Positions 9,701-16,506 of a DNA stretch of 64,000 nt are shown here, piece after piece; position 1 is the stretch's first letter; every line of letters begins with the position of its first letter. This stretch comes from DATBLE01 sp963719325. GTDB taxonomy: Bacteria > Actinomycetota > Thermoleophilia > Gaiellales > Gaiellaceae. Under the pieces are notes generated by a model, which was given only the letters and a program-made list of their open reading frames with translations, was not told the origin of the DNA and did no database searches. Location of the stretch: the NCBI GenBank assembly GCA_963719325.1, contig CAVRBW010000007.1, positions 18,972 to 82,971 on the forward strand. The letters are read 5' to 3'. The translations under genes and the position numbers were made by a program.

Positions 9701-10067
9701 GGCGGGAACCTTCACCGCCGGGCAGCGGCTCGCCGAGGCCGAGGCGGCGTTCACGGGGGATTTCCTCGAAGAGGACGCCTACGAGGACTGGGCAATCGCC
9801 TTTCGCGAGGAGGTCCGGGCCACGTACGTCGAGGTTGCCCGCGCGCTGGCGGAGGACGCGGCCCGGCGGGGGGAGGCCGACGCGGCTGCGCGCTTCTACC
9901 GCCGGGTGCTCGAACGAGACCGGTACGACGAACCGGCGCACCTCGGGCTCGTCGGCGTGCTCTCCGCCGCCGGCCGGCATGGAGAGGCGCGTCGTTGCTT
10001 CAGTGCCTACTGCGCCCGCATGGACGAGATCGGCGTCGAGTCCGTTCCCTTCCCGGGGCGCACCTGA
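6789..10067 (+). CDS. MalT-like STAND ATPase/TPR regulator with C-terminal SARP (BTAD) module
   Basis: A 1092-aa transcriptional activator. Residues 20-350 form a STAND-type NTPase: Walker A DAGFGKSS near 48-55, Walker B VLVLDDVHE near 139-147, and a GGWPAGVRLAAESL sensor segment as in MalT. Residues about 370-830 are TPR-like helical repeats (for example ALTNRGDARRRLGQLEEAV). From about residue 850 comes an OmpR-type winged helix (LGRFRVLRDGVPISL, SRKARDLLKILV, ALWPGQP) followed by a bacterial transcriptional activation domain to the end, the arrangement of SARP regulators. The order is inverted relative to AfsR, where the SARP module is N-terminal. Start: GTG 6789, with ATG 6792 and 6816 possible; no good Shine-Dalgarno. 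Two 11-bp-phased repeat arrays directly downstream are its likely operators. Confidence 0.9.
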   Translation: MMARARTARMPSAKILPPTAPAILLRRGQLEQRLGEALQRRMTTVVADAGFGKSSLLSTWSGAVHSAWYSATQDDRSLDTLARGLVDALRLRVPGLPADLRAALAGSRGPDASAGEPERAKACAAQICRALEEHLRRDLVLVLDDVHELSDGAGAVRLVDSICREAPATLHLVLSSRVEPPFQIDRLRGQGQVLELGGSDLAFSVAETAELLAELLGGEEAETAEQVHRATGGWPAGVRLAAESLREVPVSEREAVLDRIRQPGGPLFAYLAAEVFAHEAPEVRQLVSMVGPLERFTAELCEALGIEGADEILRSLARRGLFVEVYGDSAGWYSLGAPVRDFALAHLALGDARLRQLHRRAARWLEERGHLEEALRSLAAIGDHPKIARLLLEHGTALLSRGAAESVVAAVGLLPSELREQHVEQLLGEALQVQGDWDGALRSFELAANGAEPLPPGLAWRMALIHQLRGRLDEAFEVYGRAAIEGDGSRDAALLLAWRASGHWLRGAAHESGVDARRAFELASAAADPQALAAAHTVLAMVAALSGDRSANDAHYLRALDYAEQAGDVLQLIRIRANRGSRHLEEGAFEEAISELDIALRLADLTGFASFKALALTNRGDARRRLGQLEEAVADLEQARDVYQRLGSRMIAYPLRNLGEVYRERGDTALARAAFEEAIAQSEAAGDLQGLGPALAGLARLLAVDEQEAAGQLARRACELEYGMAEVQALLADGWVALACGDRERAAQRGFDAGAAARSRRDLAGLAESLELRVLAAPEPVAELRWLEEAAGLWRELRSRIRETHVELLTALLTRDDDRARSADERLVALGARGYRAQLSRLLPPASAQPLLVQTLGRFRVLRDGVPISLDAWQSRKARDLLKILVTRRGRPAPRDVLMEALWPGQPAGPLGSRLSVLLSTVRSVLDPGKRVDPDHFVAADPAAVWLRAENVPVDVERFLALAADGLAQTKAGTFTAGQRLAEAEAAFTGDFLEEDAYEDWAIAFREEVRATYVEVARALAEDAARRGEADAAARFYRRVLERDRYDEPAHLGLVGVLSAAGRHGEARRCFSAYCARMDEIGVESVPFPGRT

Positions 10068-10102
10068 AGCACAGCTGAAGCCGGTCTGAAGGCCGCTCGA
10101 AG
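10064..10102 (+). promoter_or_regulatory. Array 1: four GAAG repeats at 11-bp spacing, candidate SARP operator
   Basis: GAAG occurs at 10066, 10077, 10088 and 10099, each spaced exactly 11 bp, as CTGAAG three times and TCGAAG once. The first copy includes the stop codon of the regulator gene. SARP/BTAD proteins bind direct hexa- or heptamer repeats at 11-bp spacing upstream of -10 boxes (known for ActII-ORF4 and AfsR). A GACCAT at 10113 could be the -10. It probably drives transcription towards 10148 and beyond. Confidence 0.7.
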
Positions 10103-10147
10103 GGCCTGGCCCGACCATGCTCGCGTCCAGCCGAGAAGGAGGTAGAC

Positions 10148-10333
10148 GTGAAGCCAGCGTTCCGCATCCGATTTCGACTCTCACTCAGGGACCTGGCAGG
10201 TGTTCGCAATCGCCACCTGCGCTCGGGTGGGGTCGTGAACGGGAAGGTCTCTGGAAGGCGGGTGGGCTCGAAGCTCGCCCGAAGATCTCCTGAAGGACAC
10301 CGGAAGAGGCGTCATCAGTGTGTCCCCGCATGA
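10148..10333 (+). CDS. Small basic ORF between two operator arrays
   Basis: A 61-aa ORF starting at GTG 10148 with AAGGAGG five bases upstream, beginning MKPAFRIRFRLSLRDLAG and rich in Arg/Lys, with no recognised domain. The ribosome site is strong, but the second operator array lies inside the frame, which would be unusual for a conserved gene. It may be a leader peptide, or the remnant of an older first gene downstream of array 1. Confidence 0.35.
   Translation: MKPAFRIRFRLSLRDLAGVRNRHLRSGGVVNGKVSGRRVGSKLARRSPEGHRKRRHQCVPA
10243..10306 (+). promoter_or_regulatory. Array 2: phased GAAG repeats, candidate SARP operator
   Basis: GAAG occurs at 10270, 10281, 10292 and 10303, all 11 bp apart, preceded by a separate pair at 10243 and 10254, also 11 bp apart. 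Flanks vary (TCGAAG, CCGAAG, CTGAAG, CGGAAG). It repeats the design of array 1 about 205 bp further on and lies about 290 bp before the beta-helix gene. The remaining bases to 10596 show no further clear signal except ribosome sites near 10505 and 10583. Confidence 0.65.
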
Positions 10334-10596
10334 GGGGCTGGAGTCGGCGGCATCGCGTAATCGCGACCGAATCGGGAGAGGGATCCGCGCTTGCCTCGGC
10401 AGGCCCGCCGAGGGCGACCGGATCTCGACCGAAGGGGAGCTCGACCCGATCGAGGACGACGTCGCGTGGTCGTGGCCGGCGTGGAGGAGAGCCTTGCAAC
10501 GGAACGGAGGACTTCATGACGCCGACCCTGATCGCGGTCGCGATCGGCCTCTGGAGTCTCGCGCAAAAGGCTGCATCAGCTCGAGAGGAGAGATCG

Positions 10597-11748
10597 ATGG
10601 CCATCCCAAGTCCCACCAGGCCTCGCCCTTGGCGGGTAGTCGTGATCGCGGCCGCGGCGCTTGCGCTGGTCTTCGCCAGCGGGTCCGCTGCGAGGACGAG
10701 TGCGACCACGACGATCGTCGTCAACACCATCGCCGACGCCGTCGACACGAAGCCGGCGGACGGGGTCTGCGTCGCGAAGATCAAGGCGAAAGGCGGCCCC
10801 CGCTGCTCGCTCCGCGCGGCGATCCAGACCGCAAACGCAGGTTCGCGAGCAGGGCACTACACGATCGTGCTCCCGGCGGGCACGCTGCATCTGGCGGTCG
10901 CCGGCAGGAACGAAGGCAAGGCAGCGAAAGGCGACCTCGACGTGCTCCAGGCCGACCTGACGGTGGTCGGCAAGGGCCCGGCCAAGACGGCAATCGACGC
11001 CGGAGGCATCGACCGCGTCTTCGACGTCTCCGCGTTCGCACACCTGAGCGCGCAGGGCCTGCGGATCACCGGCGGGAAGACCACGCAGCAGGCGAGCAAG
11101 GAGGGCGAAGGGGGGGCGCTGCGCGTCTCGGGCACGCTGGCGCTCGAGAACGTCCTGGTCGACTCGAACATCGCCGCGGACAACGGAGGGGGCTTGTACG
11201 TGGCGCCGTTCGGTACGGCGGACCTGAAGCAGGTGACGTTCTCGCACAACGTCGCCAACGACGGCGCAGGTGTCGACGCCGGGGGAAGCGTGAGCATGAC
11301 GAACGTCACCCTCAGCGGCAACAACGCGATCACCACCGGTGGAGGCATCCACGTCTGGAAGGGCAGGGCCGACCTCGTCCACGTCACCGTGACCGGCAAC
11401 ACTGCTCCGTCGACCCAGGCTTCGGCGATCAGCAACGGTGGCGCGCTCACCCTGCGCAGCTCGATCGTCGCGGGGACGTGTCAGCAGCCCCAGGGCGACC
11501 ACTTCCCGTACCCCCAGCGGAACGTGGTCACGAACAAGACGTGCGGCGACGATCCGCCGGTCGGCGACGCCGGATTGCTGCCACTCGCCGCGTCGGGGAA
11601 CGGGCTGCCGACCGTAGGCCTCAAGGCAACGAGCCCGGCCATCGACTCCGCCTTCTCGGACACCTGCCCGAAGGTCGACGCCCGCGGCGTCGCGCGTCCG
11701 CAGGGATCCGGCTGCGACGCGGGCGCCTACGAGCTGATCTCGCCTTGA
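10597..11748 (+). CDS. Secreted right-handed beta-helix protein with CSLREA-type N-terminus
   Basis: 383 aa. A signal peptide (PWRVVVIAAAALALVFASG) is followed by the CSLREA-domain pattern: VNTIADAVD, a Cys at DGVCVAKI, then RCSLRAAIQTANA near residue 68. The rest has parallel beta-helix repeats (GGALRVSGTLALENVLVDSN, GGGIHVWKGRADLVHVTVTG) and ends with the SPAIDS and DARGVARPQG segments common to this family. It should be exported as a surface or matrix protein; catalysis is not evident. Start: ATG 10597 after GAGAGGAGAG; ATG 10516 with GGAGG is an alternative that would add 27 residues and a second hydrophobic segment. It overlaps the next gene and is the first large gene after the operator arrays. 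Confidence 0.82.
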   Translation: MAIPSPTRPRPWRVVVIAAAALALVFASGSAARTSATTTIVVNTIADAVDTKPADGVCVAKIKAKGGPRCSLRAAIQTANAGSRAGHYTIVLPAGTLHLAVAGRNEGKAAKGDLDVLQADLTVVGKGPAKTAIDAGGIDRVFDVSAFAHLSAQGLRITGGKTTQQASKEGEGGALRVSGTLALENVLVDSNIAADNGGGLYVAPFGTADLKQVTFSHNVANDGAGVDAGGSVSMTNVTLSGNNAITTGGGIHVWKGRADLVHVTVTGNTAPSTQASAISNGGALTLRSSIVAGTCQQPQGDHFPYPQRNVVTNKTCGDDPPVGDAGLLPLAASGNGLPTVGLKATSPAIDSAFSDTCPKVDARGVARPQGSGCDAGAYELISP

Positions 11749-11960
11749 AGACCTTCGTCGTTCGCCTCTGGACGTCGATCGAGGCTGTCGAGGGGGTCGA
11801 CGAGGAGCTGCGCGGGCTCGTCGAGCAGATCGGCAGCGGCGGCTCGTCTCCATTCGGGAACGCGGACGAGCTCGTCGCGCTGCTCAGACGAGCGGCGACC
11901 GCCGAGCCGCCGGCGACTGCCTCGGCGGATCAGCCTCAGAGCAGGGAAGGCAGTCGATGA
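11745..11960 (+). CDS. Small conserved-looking cytoplasmic protein
   Basis: 71 aa starting at a TTG that overlaps the TGA of the beta-helix gene. It begins KTFVVRLWTSIEAVEG, continues ELRGLVEQIGSGGSSPFGNA and ends DELVALLRRAATAEPP before an acidic/polar tail. The pattern (beta strand, Leu/Val-rich helix, SPF-x-x-ADEL) looks like a small folded domain rather than random sequence, and no signal peptide is present. Both ends overlap neighbours (TTGA and ATGA), so it is translationally coupled to the secreted proteins on both sides. The function is unknown; a chaperone or regulator of the co-produced surface proteins is only a guess. Confidence 0.65.
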   Translation: MKTFVVRLWTSIEAVEGVDEELRGLVEQIGSGGSSPFGNADELVALLRRAATAEPPATASADQPQSREGSR

Positions 11961-12484
11961 GCCGACTCGTTCTGGTGCTCTCGCTCGCATGCCTGGCAGC
12001 TGCCGCGCAGGCGTGGAGCGCAGGGGGAAGGGATCCGAGGGCGCTCGTGCTCGCGCGCTCCGATGTGCCGACCGGGGCGAAGGTGCTCTCGAGGCAAGCG
12101 GGGCGGATGCCGACGCTTCCCGGGACGCAAGGGGCGCGCGCGTACTTCAAGGCGTCGCGCTACTACGAGGCCACCTACCGTCTGCTTACGAAGGACGTCT
12201 ACAGCGGAGCGTTCGTCTTCGCGTCGAGGACGGCGGCTCGTGCCGGTTTCGCGAAGCTCTCACGCTCGCTCGAGGCGTTCCATCGCCCCCTGACGGTGCC
12301 GCGGCTCGGCGACGCGCAGGTCACGACGTACGTGGTGGCCGACGGCCTCGAGTACCAGTTCATCGTGCGCCGAGGGGCCGTGGTGTGGGAGCTCGACGTC
12401 GTCGACTGGAACGCCGCGTCTCGGGCGCGGTCGCGGTCGGAGGCGCTCGCGTTGGCTCGCAAGCAGCAGACCCGTGTGGGCTGA
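11957..12484 (+). CDS. Secreted protein of unknown function
   Basis: 175 aa, starting at ATG 11957 which overlaps the previous TGA by four bases. The N-terminus MSRLVLVLSLACLAAAAQAW is a signal peptide. The mature part begins DPRALVLARSDVPTGAKVL, continues with aromatic segments YFKASRYYEATYRLL and YSGAFVFASRTAARAGF, and ends EYQFIVRRGAVVWELDVV. It resembles small exported alpha+beta proteins frequent in this lineage, but no named family is recognised. Position and coupling place it in the SARP-adjacent secreted operon. Confidence 0.72.
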   Translation: MSRLVLVLSLACLAAAAQAWSAGGRDPRALVLARSDVPTGAKVLSRQAGRMPTLPGTQGARAYFKASRYYEATYRLLTKDVYSGAFVFASRTAARAGFAKLSRSLEAFHRPLTVPRLGDAQVTTYVVADGLEYQFIVRRGAVVWELDVVDWNAASRARSRSEALALARKQQTRVG

Positions 12485-12510
12485 GAGAAAGCGACCCGAA
12501 GGAGGACGAC

Positions 12511-13050
12511 ATGCGTCACCACTTGCCGTTTCGAAGCGGCACCGGACGCCTCGCCGGGGGCCTGGCGGTCTGCCTCGCCGCCTCGGCGGCCTGGGCAGCG
12601 GGAGCGGGCAGTGTCCCGTCGCGGGCAGCAGGGTGCACCGACGGCGTGACGACGATCTCGGGAGCCGCCGTTCGCATCTGGTGCGGGCCGGCGAAGGCGA
12701 TCGTGCGCGTCGGCGCCAAGACCTACCGGTTCACGCACGGACAGTGCGTGAAGACGGCGGGATTTACCGGCGGGAAGGTCCTCGCGGTGAACATCGGCAT
12801 GCAGACGATCCCGCCTGCCAGTCCGAAGCGCTTCTACTTCGGTGCGCTCGTGGAGAAGGTGAAGCCCGGCAGGTACCTCAACCAGGCCATCGGCTGGCAG
12901 GTGCCCGGGAAGGGCGATGCCGCGCTCGTCAACGTGGTCGTCGTCGGCAAAGGCCTGAGGACGGGCTCCTTCAGAGGCACAACGACGGTAGAGGTCAAGG
13001 GGTCGCCGACTCCGAAGAAGATCCCGGTGTCGGGCTCGTGGACCTGCTGA
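12511..13050 (+). CDS. Secreted protein with C-terminal VSGSxxC motif
   Basis: 179 aa with a strong GAAGGAGG before the ATG at 12511 and a signal peptide (GRLAGGLAVCLAASAAWAAG). Four cysteines follow in the mature part (GCTDG, IWCGPA, GQCVK, final WTC), suggesting disulfides outside the cell. The end, PVSGSWTC, is echoed by PVSGSFAC at the end of the 1087-aa protein next door, and both are preceded by a Gly/Thr-rich FRGT segment; the two thus share a C-terminal strand or domain. No enzyme motif is seen. It is probably co-transcribed with the genes before it. Confidence 0.72.
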   Translation: MRHHLPFRSGTGRLAGGLAVCLAASAAWAAGAGSVPSRAAGCTDGVTTISGAAVRIWCGPAKAIVRVGAKTYRFTHGQCVKTAGFTGGKVLAVNIGMQTIPPASPKRFYFGALVEKVKPGRYLNQAIGWQVPGKGDAALVNVVVVGKGLRTGSFRGTTTVEVKGSPTPKKIPVSGSWTC

Positions 13051-13135
13051 TCGCATCAGGCCCACCGGAGGCGCCTGGGTGCGATCGGCGGCTGCGCCAG
13101 GTCGACAGGACGCCCGCGCAGGGGTTGATCGTGGG

Positions 13136-16100
13136 ATGAAGCGGATCGCGTCGGGGTCGGTTCTGGCCGTGGCGGCCGTGCTGGCTGCCTTCGTCGCCAC
13201 ACCTGCGTCCGGCCGGCAACGACTTCCCGATTCGACGGGCGTCCTCAGATCGGCGGCGGCTCCTCGAGTCACCGCTGCCGGCGCTCCGGCCGTCGCCGGG
13301 CGCCTCGTGCTCGACAGCAGCGAGGCGCCTGGCTATCGGGCCCGTCCGGCGTTCGCGACCGTTGCCCGGTCGACCCTCGAGCGGGCGCTGCCGGGGGCCC
13401 GGCTACCGCGTTTTGCGGCCCTGCAAACGCAAGCCTCACACTTCGCCAGGCGGAGCTCCGACCTCTGGTCGATCGTATTCGTGTTGAGAACTTCCGCTGG
13501 GGCTCGGGCGGCACTAGCGACGGCCGCGCGCGCGGCGGCCCGTGGAACGTCTCGCCCGGCGAAACCTGTGCCGGTCGGCTCTGCCGGCTACGTGTTCGGC
13601 AAGCCGGTGGCCGGCAAGCCGGTGGTCGTTCTCTGGCGCCGGGGACCCCTGCTTGGCGCGATCGTCCTTGCGTCGACGCTTCAACCGCAGGCACGGTCCG
13701 GCGCCGGGCTTCCATACGCCCGGCTCGTCGACTCGCGCTTCGAACGTGCGCTTTCGCAGACGGCGTGGGAGCGGACGCTCGGCCGGGTCGGCCCGAAGGG
13801 GCAGATTTCACGGGCGACGGCCCTCGATCTGTTCGCGCTCGCGTACGCACCGCTGCCGGGCACGAAGCGGCCGCCGGGACCGGCGGGCACGATCGAGTCC
13901 GGGACGTTCGTCGCGCGCAACGTCCTCAGGCTGTGGCCCACGTTGACAGCCGCGCAGCAAGCGGCTGCACTGCGCCTCCTCGGTCTCAACAGCGTGCAGC
14001 TTTCCGTCCGCCGCGCGAGTGGACGTGCTCCCGCCGGCGCGAAGCGCTCGCGTGATTTCGGCGATCCGACCTTCACGCCTGACAACGCGACGCAGGAGGC
14101 GGCCGAGAAGTTCGCTCAGATCTACGAGCAGAAGCTCGGCAAGCCGCTCAACTTGACGATCGTCGCGGGAGACACCCAGGACGTCCAGCCGACCGAGCTC
14201 GCAGACGCGATGCCGATCGACGGTCAGGGAAACTACAGCGCGACGCCGACGCACTGCCGGGTCCGGATCACGCCGGCCGGCCAGCAGGCGCCGGCCGACG
14301 AGCGGCTGAAGATCATCGCGCACGAGGTCTTCCACTGCATGCAGTTCAGCATCGTCGGAGCGACCTCCTGGACCGCGGGGAAGTTCAGCGACTGGGTCGG
14401 CCAGGGCACCGCGGAATGGGCGGCGCTCAAGGTCACAGGGCTCGACTGGAAGAAGGCCGTGTGGCCTCGGGACTACCTCGAGAACTGCACGAGGTCGCTG
14501 TACTCTCGCGTCACCGATTCGGTCGGCTTCTTCGGCCACGCGGACGACGTCGGCGATCTCTGGTCGCGCCTCCCCGCGGTCGTGTCCAAGGGGTTCAGCG
14601 CCGGGGGAGAGCAGGCCTATGACGCGGCGTTGGGGAACGACGCGGGCTTCCTCAACACCTGGGCGTCCAGTGTCTACATCGCGCCGTCGCTCGGACTCGC
14701 GTGGACGATGACGAGCCCATTGACCCCCCCGAAGGGCTCCGGCTGCGTGACGATCCCGCTCGAGGACGACGCGGACGTGGATGCGAAGCCGGTCTCGACC
14801 GTTCCGTACTACCTCCTCACGGACTACCCCAACCGGCCGCTCCTGCACGTCGAGATCTCCAGGGGGCGCGCCCGTTTGGCCGACGGAAAGTGGTTCGACG
14901 GCGTCGTCGACGACGACTGGTTCTGCCTCCGTACGACCTGTCAGTGTCCGTCGGGCACGGAAGGAGTGCCTCCGCCGGCACCGTGGCTCAGCATGCCGGC
15001 ATACCTCGGGTTGACCGGCGGTAAAGGTGTTGGTCACGGCCACGTCTCGTGGGTCTCCCTCGACGAGTTCTGCAAGCAGAAGCAGCAGGCTCTGCCGAGC
15101 CCCGTTCCGGCAAGCGGCGGCGCTCGCGTGACCTGCTCGTCCGGCTGCGGTAGCTCCAACGGGGATCCCCACCTGCAGACGTTCGACTTCGTCGCTTACG
15201 ACTTCATGGCCGCGGGGGAGTTCACGCTCGTGCAGGCGAAGAGCCGCGACCTGGAGGTGCAGGTTCGCCAGCAGCCCTATCCCGGCTCGCGGGTCGTCTC
15301 GGTCACGACTGCCGTGGCGATGGGCGTCGCGGGCGATCGCGTGGTCGTCTTCAAGGGATCGCCGCTCCAGGTGCGCGTGAACGGCCGGCCGGTGCTCGTC
15401 ACGCAACAGGCGCTGCGTCTCCCACACGGCGGGAGCGTGCGGATCGCCCCATCCGAGTTCAAGGGCTTTCCGGGGCAGCTGGAGGTCGCCTGGCCGGACG
15501 GCACGATCGTTCGCACGTGGTCTGCAGGGGAGGAGGGCCTGACGGTGCTGGTGCGGCCGGCGAAGGGCCGGGCGGGTCAGCTGCGCGGGCTGCTCGGGAA
15601 CTTCGACGGGACGCCGGGGAACGACTTCGTCACCCGCGGCGGCGCGCGGCTCGATCCAACCGTGATCAGATCTGGATACGGCGGAGCGCCGTATCGAGTC
15701 CTGTATCGGTCCTTCGGAGACAGCTGGCGCGTTGGCCGAGCGAGATCTCTGTTCGACTACGCGCCGGGCCAATCCACCGCGAGCTTCACCCGCCGCGTCT
15801 TCCCCGAGCCCATCCCTCCCGTCAGGACCGCGTCGAAAGCCGATCTCGACCGCGCCAAGGTCGTCTGCCGGCGCCTCGGCGTCAAGGATCCGGCGATCCT
15901 CGCGGGCTGCATCGTCGACGTGGCGCTGACCCGAGACGTGGGCTTCGCGACGGCGGCCGCCCGCCTGCAACGGACGGCGCGGGGACGGAAGGCGCCCGCG
16001 CCCGCGAAGCCGCAGCCCAGCAAGAACCCGCCGCAGCCGAAGACGAACCCGACAGCCACGGTGAGGTTCCAGGGGCGGACGCTCACGTTTCGGGGCGCAC

Positions 16101-16399
16101 CGACGGACGACGGGTGCGGTTCCTTCGCGAACGACATCAAGTTCCGCATCGCGATCGGGACGCTCGAGACCGACGACAATCGACCCGCACTCGTCATTGC
16201 CGTTGCGAACGGCACGCGGGACGGAACCTACGTGCAGGGCGTCGACGGGCTCTTCGAGGCTCAGATCAGCGGCCAGAAGGGCTTGGTCGGGATCGAGAAT
16301 CTCACCGTCACGCTCGGCGGGAGCCGCACGAGAGGAACGTTTCGCGGTACCGCGTCGACGCCGGGCCACGAGCCGGTCTCCGGCTCCTTCGCCTGCTGA
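13136..16399 (+). CDS. Large secreted protein: HExxH metallopeptidase-like region plus von Willebrand D domain
   Basis: 1087 aa with a signal peptide (MKRIASGSVLAVAAVLAAFV). Residues 300-500 carry HEVFHCMQF near 396, an HExxH zinc-site pattern followed by WVGQGTAEWAAL about 30 residues later, which could supply a third ligand Glu as in gluzincin-like peptidases. A Cys-rich linker (CSSGCGSS) leads to a von Willebrand type D domain from about 677: GDPHLQTFDFVAYDF, then AGEFTLVQA, and LRGLLGNFDGTPGNDF, the classical VWD end. A Pro/Lys-rich linker near 970 precedes a C-terminal domain ending PVSGSFAC. The start at ATG 13136 has only a weak ribosome site (GGGG). Peptidase activity is inferred, since the motif sits in an unrecognised fold. 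Confidence 0.8.
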   Translation: MKRIASGSVLAVAAVLAAFVATPASGRQRLPDSTGVLRSAAAPRVTAAGAPAVAGRLVLDSSEAPGYRARPAFATVARSTLERALPGARLPRFAALQTQASHFARRSSDLWSIVFVLRTSAGARAALATAARAAARGTSRPAKPVPVGSAGYVFGKPVAGKPVVVLWRRGPLLGAIVLASTLQPQARSGAGLPYARLVDSRFERALSQTAWERTLGRVGPKGQISRATALDLFALAYAPLPGTKRPPGPAGTIESGTFVARNVLRLWPTLTAAQQAAALRLLGLNSVQLSVRRASGRAPAGAKRSRDFGDPTFTPDNATQEAAEKFAQIYEQKLGKPLNLTIVAGDTQDVQPTELADAMPIDGQGNYSATPTHCRVRITPAGQQAPADERLKIIAHEVFHCMQFSIVGATSWTAGKFSDWVGQGTAEWAALKVTGLDWKKAVWPRDYLENCTRSLYSRVTDSVGFFGHADDVGDLWSRLPAVVSKGFSAGGEQAYDAALGNDAGFLNTWASSVYIAPSLGLAWTMTSPLTPPKGSGCVTIPLEDDADVDAKPVSTVPYYLLTDYPNRPLLHVEISRGRARLADGKWFDGVVDDDWFCLRTTCQCPSGTEGVPPPAPWLSMPAYLGLTGGKGVGHGHVSWVSLDEFCKQKQQALPSPVPASGGARVTCSSGCGSSNGDPHLQTFDFVAYDFMAAGEFTLVQAKSRDLEVQVRQQPYPGSRVVSVTTAVAMGVAGDRVVVFKGSPLQVRVNGRPVLVTQQALRLPHGGSVRIAPSEFKGFPGQLEVAWPDGTIVRTWSAGEEGLTVLVRPAKGRAGQLRGLLGNFDGTPGNDFVTRGGARLDPTVIRSGYGGAPYRVLYRSFGDSWRVGRARSLFDYAPGQSTASFTRRVFPEPIPPVRTASKADLDRAKVVCRRLGVKDPAILAGCIVDVALTRDVGFATAAARLQRTARGRKAPAPAKPQPSKNPPQPKTNPTATVRFQGRTLTFRGAPTDDGCGSFANDIKFRIAIGTLETDDNRPALVIAVANGTRDGTYVQGVDGLFEAQISGQKGLVGIENLTVTLGGSRTRGTFRGTASTPGHEPVSGSFAC

Positions 16400-16506
16400 G
16401 CTGAAGACGCGACTACTTTTCGCTCGCCGGCGGACTCGCGATCGTGTCGGTCGCAGATGCGAGCGGACGTTCCGCGCAAGGGTTACAGGTCACGCCGGCC
16501 CGCGGG

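Noticed and set aside
10320..11960. A 546-codon frame covering the spacer and the beta-helix gene
   Set aside because: Only its last 71 codons (from 11745) look like protein; the rest is shadow of the CSLREA gene.
12199..13272. Minus-strand frame antisense to the secreted-protein genes
   Set aside because: Low-complexity Arg/Ala/Pro composition and no start signals; the sense strand holds genes with signal peptides.
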